64,000 nucleotides of DNA from Paragonimus skrjabini miyazakii (taxonomy: Eukaryota; Platyhelminthes; Trematoda; Plagiorchiida; Troglotrematidae): NCBI GenBank assembly GCA_014338405.1, contig JTDE01000169.1:130044-194043 (forward strand), written 5' to 3'. The notes under the pieces were generated by a model. The model saw only the letters and a program-made list of their open reading frames with translations, was not told the origin of the DNA and searched no databases. Position 1 is the stretch's first letter, and each line of letters begins with the position of its first letter. Below, piece after piece: positions 26,974-35,929 of this stretch. Position numbers and translations under genes: made by a program.

Positions 26974-27069
26974 GACTTGTTGGAACCCCTACTTCGGAAG
27001 GACGCTGCCCCCTGGTGTCTCCACATTGCCCCGCAGTTGGTCCGTAAGCGTTACGGACAACCCGAGTAG
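26974..27069 (+). CDS. Candidate terminal exon (31 codons plus stop), unknown gene
   Basis: A long pyrimidine-rich tract (TTTCTTGTTGTTTCC) leads to TTTTGCAG at 26966-26973. A frame then opens in phase 0 with GAC-TTG-TTG and ends at TAG 27067-27069. The peptide DLLEPLLRKDAAPWCLHIAP, then QLVRKRYGQPE, has a compact, protein-like composition. The exon is more GC-rich than its flanks, as expected for coding DNA here. It would be the C-terminal end of a plus-strand gene. I do not recognise the family, and no upstream exon was identified. Confidence 0.38.
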   Translation, partial: DLLEPLLRKDAAPWCLHIAPQLVRKRYGQPE

Positions 27070-30000
27070 AAACAGCCGGCTTGCATGCTACAATCTATGT
27101 CAAAAAACGTCACAATTTTTGAAAAACTAAACTATAAGGAACCATGTAGTATATTTGAGATGTTAACCGCGATGCTTCAAGGTGACAGGTTCCAAGAAGC
27201 TGTTTTGTTTTGGGTGTGCTTCTGGGTTTTGGAACTGTGGTGATGTATGTAATAGATTGGGACTGAAAATACATGAGACCTGTGCAGTATGATAAAGCGA
27301 TGTCACAAACAATCCGAAAATCACATAAATGTACATATATTTTTGGTCACCTTCATTGCGCCAAACAAACGGAATAACATTCTGGTACATATGTGAACGC
27401 TTGTTTCTGCGGCACGAATATTTGGTCCTGTTCCTAAGCTTAATCGTCAAAGTGAACGGAGACAGCTGCGTAATTCTTTCCACAGATGAATACAAGTTAA
27501 ATGCTGTTTACAAATGATTGCATTCGGGCGTTAGAATCTCCATATTGAACGTGTCTATTACGAGGTTGAAGGCGTTGTGATGAGATTTGTTTACTACATA
27601 TATCGTGGATCTGGCTTCCTATTCTAGGTAGAACATAGACATACAGTATTTCGGGTTTTGATGAACAAACTGTTTACAATGCGATCAACTTAAGAGAAAC
27701 TGACATTCTATAATCTAGGAAGCGTTGAACACACAGCAGTGTCTCTGCTGAACCACGCCACACAAACTTCATCTCACAAGTGATGAAGCCAAATACTTTT
27801 TTGATCGAAATTATATGATATTTCATCTACTGATAGCTATTCATATTTTAGGTGCCCGCATTAGTAGTGGCATCGTATAACCGATTTTGTGCAACAGCAG
27901 TACAAGCTCGTGTCGTCTCGTCAGTTGTGAAACGCTGGACAGCGGTGGAAGTTAAACAACTGGCAGGGTACAGACCACGACCTAAGGGTCAATACTACAC
28001 TAGCACATTGTGAGATAATCTCATGGCAAACAGTATTTCATGATTAATGACGTCGTTACATGCAAAACTGGCTGGTTTAATGAACCCCTGTTGAAATGAT
28101 AGTACTAACTATTTTGTTATGTTTCACTAACAATTACAAAAGCATGGTCAGTCTCTCTAATATATAAAAAAAATTCAGATGTTAACGTGCAGTATTTTTT
28201 CGGTAAACGTAACAAAGTAATTTGTCACCCTAAACTTTCGGCGTCGATCTGTTTCCTCAGCGGAGATTCCCTAAAGATATAACTAAACTCCCATCTACAA
28301 AGTGGAGTGAACCTCTATTGGTTCTGATTCACGTTGAGCGATAATGCTAGTGATGATGGGTGACTTCTCAGGTTCCAGGAGGCAGTCAACTTCTGGGACA
28401 TACCACTGTTGTTTCTGAGGCATACTATTCAATGAACTCCGGCAAATAATCGATGAAGATTTAAATGTAACTCTTAGTTTCACAGTCCGTGCCAAGTCAG
28501 CCATATTGAAACTTCACATTTTGCTTAAAGTTTCCAATCTAAACAACGAATTTTCTGAGTTGTTGAAAATACTTTTATCAAGAAAATGGTTTACGTCACG
28601 AGGTATACGAAAATACAAGATTGTATTAACATTTGTGGTATATACCTGGTGATATGGCATATGGCTGTGCTTCTTGAATATATTTCTGAGATAACGTTGA
28701 AAATCTCGGTAATAAATTTCAAGTGTAAAAACGGTTGTTATTTCAAATGATTCGCGCGCACAGTCGTTTTACTTGCTCATTATTTATGCCAACTTACCAA
28801 CATATTATAGAAATACCACTAGAATGTTTGATATGATTAGTTTGACAAAATTGGTTGCTACTTCCAATATAAAAACACAAAATTAGGACAACCGATTATT
28901 AGTGATCGCTTTTTCTACCCGGAATCAAGTGTTTTTTTGACGTTTCTGTCAAAAAGCAATAATTTATTCGTTTCGTTCAAATTTCTTAGTTTTAGCTGAA
29001 CTAGTGTGTGTTTTGTGATTGTGTATAACTTTCAATTGCTGGCAAGACTACTGAAAGCTGCGCAACTGCTGTTCAAATGCGATGGAAACATCGACCAACT
29101 CTAATCAAATGGCAGCGTGGTTGTAATCGTTCGATTCGGTCTCTTTCATCTGGTGTTTGCTCATGGAACAAAATGTGGATAATTACTTACTGTAAAAAAG
29201 CGTAGATAATGAGTTAGTTGTCACCTTTATAGCAATTTGCGGAATGATTTTATGTGTGATAAACAGGTTTATTTTAAACTGTTAACTTGTTAAAATATTG
29301 GTTTAATTTGTTTTTTACGTATTGTAATTCCATCAAACTGTTAGTATTCATTGAATGGGATTATCACTAAGGAACCCTTAATTTTTCTGTTTGTCAACAT
29401 GCAAGACAACAATCAACTATAGTTACGAGTTAACAGTTCATATTTATTTGTATACATTTTTGCTGCAGTAATATTTGTACAATTTATTGAGGAACATTTA
29501 GCAAATAGTTACCCTCATCTCTCCGCAGCAATCGGAAATGCATGGTATATCCTTGGACTTTCAATGTCATTGTGGAAAAACTAAGTGTGTTTCGAAATGA
29601 AAAATATTTTCTTAGTTCTTGTTCGCAATATCTGCTTGCATTAGTCTGCCAGTGATAAAGCAAAGAAAACTATTTTTTATCAAAGTGACCCAACTTGCAT
29701 GGTTTAATTTTATGCTTCCTGTTGTTAATAGTTCGTGAGCTGCACCAACGTTATGTAGTTCACAACTAGAAAATAACAGCTCATGTGAATCATCACTTAG
29801 AAAGATGTTGTTACGTGAATGTCACGTCAAAATTTTACTTAAACTTACATTTGTGTATCATATTCCTTCTACATCTTGAGAGGAGGTTTTGAACATCTCA
29901 TACCATTATCCGATCGGTGCATTTCACGAATTGTTTTTTGTTGAATATCACAATCTAGACATATGGCCAAAGGTCACACCATCAATCTGTATGCCCATCC

Positions 30001-31126
30001 AAACTGCAACCGATAACTTTGTGACGTCATGATGGGTGGAACTCCAAACCACCAATCGTTAACACTGGTGATTTGCTCCCTGAATGACTGACCTATGCAA
30101 GCCTGGATATTTTGTAACGTTCTGCTTGATCCAATGACATTCTGCTAAACCTCTTTGTCTTGTGTACACACTGTTTTTGATTTTGCTGAATCTATATAAT
30201 TGTATTGATCTGATGATGAATTATCGAAAACAATTTTTCGTCACGTCTACTGTTCTACATATAAGACATTTGAAATATAAAACGTAACAATAGCAGTTAT
30301 GTAGTAGTTAAATGAAGGTGAAAGTAACTCATTACTGGGTGTTTAGAAAGTGTCTTAATAATTTAGCCACAAATAATTTGTATACTGACTTACTTGCATT
30401 AATGAATTGAATAATGTTTTACATCCTCTGTGTGAAAACTACTGCAGAATCCATTTGGATATAAATGGCGGGGGGGCATTTTTCCATTGAGTTATCTCTA
30501 ATTTATCCTAAAACAATAAGAAAAACGTGCTCATGGTTGTCCGTATTCTTTCGGACAGCAAAAATAGGTCAGTTGGTAAGAAACGTACAATCGGCATAGA
30601 ACAAACAGGAAGGTGGTAGTGAGCTAATGATTTGCAAATAATGATTATGATGGTGAATATATAAGTGTAAAACAGTTCGTTTAAACGCTAAAGTTGGATC
30701 AACAAAGAAAACGTGCAGTTAAATATTTACGCTTTCTGTAGCGTCCATAATAGTAACAACGGTAAAATAATTCTTTTTCATCAAAAGAAAACACCGATTT
30801 TTATATTGGATGGGCGTCAACTATGGTAGAGCACACATGTCGACTGGTTCGTTGAGGGCAGAGAGCAAACAAACTTTCTTACTGAGAACCAAGCTAACTA
30901 ATTTTCAAATCGAACTGAGCGGATAACTTCAACTTTTCCACTTTTGCGCAGTCCTTTTGGTGCCTTTCGATAAGCTACTTAGTAAAAGCTATCATCACAG
31001 GTCATCGCATCATACTCCTACGCGATAGCCACTTGCTGTTCTAAAGCTCAGTCCTCGTAAATCGCGCAAAAGTTTCGCCTTCAGTTATTTTTGAAATTGA
31101 CATCATTAATCAAGTTGATTTTTTAG
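27070..31126. other. Mostly non-coding
   Basis: Contains the candidate exon at 28295-28504 and overlapping frames at 27163-27517 on both strands, with no decisive signal. At 30203-30230 CTGATGA is followed by CGAAAA but without a stem II, so it is not a hammerhead. A G-run lies at about 30470. Confidence 0.4.
28295..28504 (-). CDS. Candidate coding frame from ATG, unknown product
   Basis: A 69-codon frame opens with ATG (MADLARTVKLRVTFKSSS) shortly after an upstream in-frame stop. The rest is hydrophilic (for example KQQWYVPEVDCLLEPEKSP and AQRESEPIEVH) and ends in TAG. Composition is protein-like, but neither a donor nor a domain is evident. It could be a first exon whose donor was missed, or chance. 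Confidence 0.22.
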   Translation of the reverse strand: MADLARTVKLRVTFKSSSIICRSSLNSMPQKQQWYVPEVDCLLEPEKSPIITSIIAQRESEPIEVHSTL

Positions 31127-31375
31127 ATGGCTTTTCACCGTGCATTCCATTATAAGAAAAACAAGCTCGTTGGAAAACGTTTAGAAAACGAAACGTTGCC
31201 AACAACAGCAATGAAGAAAGCATTCATGTTACATGTTGACCGCAAATGTCTAAATTCACTTCAGCGTTTATCACAGAACCAAGTGGGGGGTATTTGCGAG
31301 GCTTCGCCTAAGTCCACGTTTAGCGACTATATGCGTTTGCATGCCAGATATGTGACAACCACAGATAACAGTTAG
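31127..31375 (+). CDS. Candidate exon or small ORF, basic protein segment
   Basis: A T-rich acceptor (GATTTTTTAG) ends at 31126, directly before ATG. An 82-codon frame follows, rich in K, R and H (AFHYKKNKLVGKRLENET, then LHVDRKCLNSLQRLSQNQ), and ends in TAG. The centre could be helical. A GT after a G-run at about 31289 might serve as donor. No domain recognised. Confidence 0.27.
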   Translation: MAFHRAFHYKKNKLVGKRLENETLPTTAMKKAFMLHVDRKCLNSLQRLSQNQVGGICEASPKSTFSDYMRLHARYVTTTDNS

Positions 31376-32480
31376 AATATTGCATTACTGTAGATATGGT
31401 TATCTTATTTTTGCCCCTACATTTGGAAGGCATGCGGACACAATATAAACGTTTAGTGATACCTCGACATTATCACCATTCCCAACCAAGACAGAGGTTG
31501 ACGGTTTTTTTCCGATTTCTAGATGTACTACTGTAGAACCGGAATGCTCAAAAGTTGCAGTTACCAGAACAGAACTTAAACCAAATTACGCGCATATGTC
31601 CGATAATCGGGCAATTGATTCTGCGAAGATCAAAGCGAATGTCGCAATTCAGGAGGACTAGTTAGTATGGGCAACTCACTTTGCGTTGAGAATCTGCATT
31701 GCAGTAATATATGTCTGCCGTTTATGCCGATTACATTTTGACAAATCACCAGAATTGTCGTCTGCTTAAACTGCTTCTACTCTTCACGAATGACCAGCAA
31801 TTTTGGCATTTGCTCGCAAATTTTACGCAACATAATAAAATTGTTAATAACCGAAGTGAAATTTCGAATTTACGATTTTCCTTCTTGGGATACTAATTCG
31901 GTAGTTCGAATCCAACCCTTTTGATTTCACATTTATTGGGTACAACATATGATTCATTCATGCCACTCTAATTTGATTGTGTTTGTAAACTAACCACATC
32001 ACGAAGTGCACGAGAATTTAATTAGTCAAAATGGTCAAAACATTCACCACTGTGTTAATCCTAATCATTTTATATGCTCGGTCATTTCTGAAACAGTCTC
32101 ATATGTATATAATGTTTACAAAACTTTGCAGATAAAATGTTCAAACTTTCTGGTATAAAAATAAATGATATGAATAAAAGCGAGCGGATAACCACTACAA
32201 TCGAAATCTAACCAACGAGTGGTTGGTAGAATGTCATAAATATACCATAGCATCATGAATGTTAAAACTGAAACATCGATACCAATATACAAGCAGTGCA
32301 TAACAGGAAACCTCATAAATATGATTTAATCACACTGATGGTAAAAAAAGTTCACACTATTTGTAGAATGATGAACCTAAATGCGTGATAGGCTTATTAA
32401 TCACCCAGTCCATATCACATGACCGTCTCAGAATACGGTAAGCATTTTCATCAATCACTCAGTAGGCGATAGGTGAGCGT
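31376..32480. other. No supported gene
   Basis: Only short frames (31711-31896 plus, 32116-32316 minus), lacking splice sites or domains. This is the 5' flank of the tRNA gene that follows. Confidence 0.45.
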
Positions 32481-32552
32481 AGCAGAGTGGCGCAGTGGAA
32501 GCGTGCTGGGCCCATAACCCAGAGGTCCTTGGATCGAAACCACGCTCTGCTA
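32481..32552 (+). tRNA. tRNA-iMet: Initiator tRNA-Met (CAT)
   Basis: A complete 72-nt cloverleaf, the length typical of eukaryotic initiator tRNA. The acceptor stem AGCAGAG/CTCTGCT is perfect, with an A1:T72 end pair, an initiator hallmark, and discriminator A as the last base. The D stem is GCGC/GCGT. The anticodon stem CTGGG/CCCAG is perfect and carries the three G:C pairs next to the loop that mark initiators. The loop is CCCATAA with anticodon CAT. The T loop is ATCGAAA, with A in place of T at its start, as in eukaryotic initiators. One oddity is a T-C mismatch in the T stem (CTTGG/CCACG), where other animal copies pair fully. Internal A box TGGCGCAGTGG (32488-32498) and B box GGATCGAAACC (32531-32541) supply the Pol III promoter. 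The stem mismatch leaves open a decayed paralogue. Confidence 0.93.
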
Positions 32553-32562
32553 TCGTTCTATC

Positions 32563-32566
32563 TTTT
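32563..32566 (+). terminator. Pol III terminator of tRNA-iMet
   Basis: A TTTT run begins 11 nt after the last base of the tRNA. A T-run within about 20 nt of the 3' end is the normal RNA polymerase III stop signal and supports a functional transcription unit. Confidence 0.75.
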
Positions 32567-33740
32567 GTATAACAAAATAGTAGTCTCATTTACCTGCCTC
32601 TTCGGCACAGAAGTGGCTGGGCGTTTAAAAGGACGCTGGCTGTGTCTGACGGGTATGCTTGTTTTCTTATTCATTTCGGAGATTGAAGTTTGTAAACGTG
32701 GCAAACTGGACTGTGTCATTCACGTAAGTCTTATACATAGGTTGACGGATTGCTTCAACGTCAACTGTAGGTTATAAGAATGTCAGCATGTGAAAAAATG
32801 ATGAAAACAAGTTACGTCATTGCAAGCGATCAATTTTTCTGTGACCTGACCTAAGTGGAATAGTGATTCACAGAAAATTGTTTACAAGAACAAATGTTAA
32901 TGCCTTTACGATTAGCAACAAAAGGTTACCGATTAAACTGTAGTTTAGCCAATAATGAATCCACAATTTCTTAACTCCATTATGGTTCCCGGCAAACTTC
33001 GGTGAATTATTAGGCTGAATTGTATAATGTGGTCAGTGTGCAAACATGACGTGTAGACCAGTTTGTAAATATTCAACGGGATAATGTCTCATTAATTTAT
33101 GTCTAGAAGTTGGTTTAGGCTGACCATTTACTCTGAACATCAACATTAGTTTTAGCTCCTACTCTGGCCAACAGCATGCTGCAGCCCTGAATATCCTTAT
33201 AACATCAGGGAGTACGCACCACCGGCAGAAATGCCGGCACTTTACTACGTTATCCGTCGTACTGAATAAGATGGGTTACGCAGTCTGCTGCTGCGAAGGG
33301 ACGAAATTATTTTGCATGCTGGTTGGTCGCTCAAGCTCGAGAGCAAGATCCTTCTGCCTATGCTGTTCATTAAGTATCAGAATTTGTTATCCAGAATAAT
33401 CTAAATGCATCAAGATGGAAGCACACGAATTTTCTTCTATAAAACTGGTAGATGCCTTGAGGATACACCTGAGTTCTATGTTACAGTAGTGAGCACAAAA
33501 GAGTCGCTTTATGATAAATATAATGAGTGTGAAAAATACTGAAGCATTTATGGTGGAATTTGCAGTTACTAGCTGTGGCAAAGGAAACCACATCAACAAC
33601 ATCATCATTGTGCTCAACGATAACAATATCGACGAAGATTATGTCTAGGAAGTCCTAATCGCGGGGTTATCGATTGGAGTTAACAGACAGTAACTGTGTC
33701 TCTATTTCAAGACGATCGGACAACCTGATCATTACTCACA
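32567..33740. other. No supported gene
   Basis: Contains frames at 32487-32777 (shadow through the tRNA) and 33387-33626 minus, without domain or splice evidence. No repeat family recognised until the SINE at 33741. Confidence 0.45.
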
Positions 33741-33798
33741 AGCGAAAGTGGTTGAGCGTTCTCATATGATAATTCGGTCGTGCCTAACGTGAGGTCAA

Positions 33799-33853
33799 TG
33801 GCGCAGTGGTAAACACGGTTGCCTCATGAACAGCATGTCCGTGGTTCAAGTCC
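33799..33853 (+). promoter_or_regulatory. Internal Pol III promoter (A and B boxes) of SINE copy B
   Basis: The A box TGGCGCAGTGG is identical, base for base, to that of the initiator tRNA gene 1.3 kb upstream. The B box GGTTCAAGTCC (33843-33853) fits the GGTTCGANTCC consensus with one change. Spacing is normal for a tRNA-type promoter. Between them GCCTCATGA could form an anticodon loop with CAT. Confidence 0.75.
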
Positions 33854-33871
33854 CGGCAGTGGCGATGATAT

Positions 33872-33916
33872 GCACTACTGACGAGCTCTAATGAGAGCGA
33901 AACTCGAGTCTAGTGC
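33872..33916 (+). ncRNA. Type I hammerhead ribozyme, intact core
   Basis: Stem I is GCACTA (33872-33877) with TAGTGC (33911-33916), six pairs. The CUGANGA box is CTGACGA (33878-33884). Stem II is GCTCT with AGAGC, five pairs, closed by AATG. The GAA box is 33899-33901. Helix III is A-C with G-T (33902-33903, 33908-33909) and loop TCGA. The cleavage triplet is GTC, so the predicted cut is between 33910 and 33911. Every invariant core base is present. Stem I is open-ended (type I), and an outer CGA/TCG pairing (33863-33865 with 33923-33925) leaves an internal loop that could contact loop II, as needed for activity at cellular magnesium. A two-pair helix III is normally too weak for a monomer. 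Such ribozymes in newt satellite DNA and in retrozymes act as dimers. Confidence 0.88.
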
Positions 33917-33919
33917 TTC

Positions 33920-33923
33920 TTTT
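33920..33923 (+). terminator. Possible Pol III terminator just after the ribozyme
   Basis: TTTT lies four bases after stem I. It is preserved in copy A and replaced by T5 in copy D. If used, the Pol III transcript would contain only the tRNA-like head and the hammerhead. A four-T stop may be leaky, and full-length read-through would be needed for retrotransposition of the whole element. Confidence 0.45.
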
Positions 33924-34139
33924 CGAAATGGGCCGACTGGATAGTCTATGGGGATGCGACAGCTGGGATCAATTATGGGTGATGTTCAACTTGAAATTAA
34001 TCAAATCCCCGACTACTCATCAGAAATCCTTTATTCTTTATGGGCGTGGGAACATTTTACCAAGGTGACATTTGATATGAAAACAAACTTTTTCAGTGTC
34101 CATTATGGAACGTCGCAGTGTTCAAATTTGCTGCTATCT

Positions 34140-34285
34140 GTCCTTAGATGGGACTCAGTTGTGAAAAAGTAAGGCATCAGCTGGATTTGAACCAGCGACA
34201 GATACATCATGCACGAACGCGGCAAGCCCTCTACCAGCTGAGCTATGAAGCCAAGCCAAGGGCTCGGAATTCACACATTCGGAGC
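34140..34285 (-). mobile_element. Half tRNA-type SINE (head and tail)
   Basis: Minus-strand tRNA-like unit with A box TAGCTCAGCTGG, D stem GCTC/GAGG, T stem GCTGG/CCAGC and B box GGTTCAAATCC, followed by the family tail (TTTTTCACAACTGAGTCCCATCT). Only the single arm is present, and the inverted second arm seen at 12.3 and 60.9 kb is missing. It abuts the 3' end of the CR1-like relic on the same strand. Confidence 0.8.
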
Positions 34286-34289
34286 CTAT

Positions 34290-35880
34290 TACCTACTCGT
34301 TCCACTGTCTGATCCAGGGCATTGACAACCACAGCAGGATGTATTGAATAGTTCACGCTGGAATCCACCAACGTCACTGTTAAGCACAGAAATTGTATTG
34401 CTAACAAGTAGTTTGCTAACTGTTTGTTGGTAGAATGCAGGATTTGCCGATTGTGTCAGTCTTTTCGCTAAGCATCTCGACCTCGGGATAAACAAGAGTT
34501 TGTTTATTTTCCTTCTTTCTGCGAGCAAACGAGCGCGTCTTGTGCCCGTTTGACGGCCATGCGACTGGAAGTCAACACCATCTGCGCTAATTGCGCATTT
34601 CGGCTATTAACTTCCATCGAGACGAACGATGCGTAATTCGTACTCATTTCGGACGAGGAAATTTATTTTGACCGATTAGTCGCCGGTAACTTTGGGGCAC
34701 ATGTTCAGACACTCTAGCCACAGATTATTGGAGAGACCCCTGACGAAACAACGATATAAATGGCTGCTTTCTGTACTCTTTTAGTTTGAGCCACCTCTCT
34801 TCGAGCACACAGGAACACTGGTCCTTAGCAAGTCTCCAATCTCGGACAAACAAGAGACGAGAAAAGCAAACAGGAGACCTATCTGAATAACTTATCAAAG
34901 GATATACAAATTACTACAAACACTCTCCTAGCTTTAACATAGGCCTATTTAGCGTCATCCGGTGGTTTGAGAGTGTCAGTCACAAGCATTCCTAGACCTT
35001 TCCTGCTACTACTCTGGGTTAACAGGTATTTGCCGGCTTCATATGCTCTGAAATCATTGAAATCTACCAGGCAGGATCCATTGAACTGTCCATCATGATA
35101 TCGTTTTCAGGCCGCGTTACGATATTTCGTTAATCCGTTTTGAAGAGTGTCATTCACAACCTCATATCATCAGGGAAGACGGAGGCTGGCAAGTGCAACT
35201 CTCCCGGTGGATATTTTATGAAACTCAAAAACAACAATGCCCGAATACTGACCGTGGTTGATCACCACTACAGGCACGCAGCTAGTCCGATAGTTGTTGG
35301 TGGATCCTTTCAGCGAATGACCCTGCAATGTGGAAAATCTGCTATACAATCTGTTACAGTCAAGTTGACAGCTTACGTTATTAACTTGCTGAGGAAAGAA
35401 TTATAGGCAACCCTGTCAAAAGCCTTGCTGAAATCAAGAAACAACGTCCGTACCCTAGTTTTCAGCTATCACATCCATCCATCACTCTCTGGCAAATACC
35501 AGATTAGTCAAACCGGAGAGCCCTTGCCGAAAACCGTGCTACCTTTCGCTGAAGATTATGAGGTGGTCCAATTTTTTCTGAAGACTGTGAGCTACTAGCC
35601 GCTCTTTTACTCTGACAAACCAACACGTTAAGCTTACTCGCCGGTAAATGAAGGCCTCTGCCGGTCTTCCTCCCTTGTAATAAACGCAATAATTGCTTAT
35701 ATCCATTCATCCGGCAGTTTGTTTCCATTGAGAGAAAACTGGTACAAATCCATGAAGTGTACGTGTAGGTCTACCGCCAGTTCATGTGGTAATAAAAGAT
35801 AAATTTTGTTCGGGTCAGGGACTTGTTCACATTAGTCAATCTCAGCTTGCGTTCCATTTCATCAACAGTGAGTAATATTT
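34290..35880 (-). pseudogene. CR1/Jockey-type LINE, RT relic
   Basis: Reading right to left, fragments of a non-LTR reverse transcriptase appear in order but in shifting frames. They are a NVNKSLT block near 35850, LPDEW near 35710, SLTC near 35640, HGFRQGLSGLTNL near 35530, and the catalytic motif A FLDFSKAFDRV (35407-35445). LLFLSFI leads to FPDDM (35163-35180, from the usual FADD). LVTDTLKPPDD follows near 34940, RVQKAAIYIV near 34770, and a C-terminal block NPAFYQQTVSKLLVSN near 34430. This order is that of CR1/Jockey ORF2 from the start of RT to the C terminus. Stops and frameshifts are frequent, so it is dead. It is 5'-truncated at about 35880, where an RTE-like element begins on the same strand. 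Confidence 0.8.
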
Positions 35881-35929
35881 CAACAAGACATGGTCCACAA
35901 CCGTCTAGCGGGTAAGATGGTGCTGAAAT

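Larger units (their letters stand above)
33741..33995 (+). mobile_element. Hammerhead-bearing tRNA-derived SINE, copy B (best preserved)
   Basis: About 255 bp. The order is a 45-bp leader (GCGAAAGTGG, then CATATGATAATTC, then CGTGCCTAACGTGAGGTCA), a tRNA-like head with A box (33799-33809) and B box (33843-33853), and a complete type I hammerhead (33872-33916). A TTTT run, a 70-bp 3' body containing GGGCCGACTGG and GCGACAGCTGGGATCAAT, and the end ATGTTCAACTTGAAA follow. Three other copies in this window (8262-8519, 49888-50095, 54763-55005) share the layout, which defines it as a dispersed repeat. The arrangement of Pol III promoter plus hammerhead is known from the SMalpha SINEs of Schistosoma. 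This family has different stem sequences. Mobilisation would need RT supplied in trans. The partner is unknown. No clear target-site duplication was found. Confidence 0.9.

Noticed and set aside
27163..27495. 110-codon minus-strand frame as a gene
   Set aside because: Overlaps an equally plausible plus-strand frame, has no splice signals and no domain; low-complexity Y/I stretches look like chance.
30196..30250. Hammerhead-like CTGATGA followed by CGAAAA
   Set aside because: The nine bases between the two boxes cannot form stem II, and no stem I pairing is visible.
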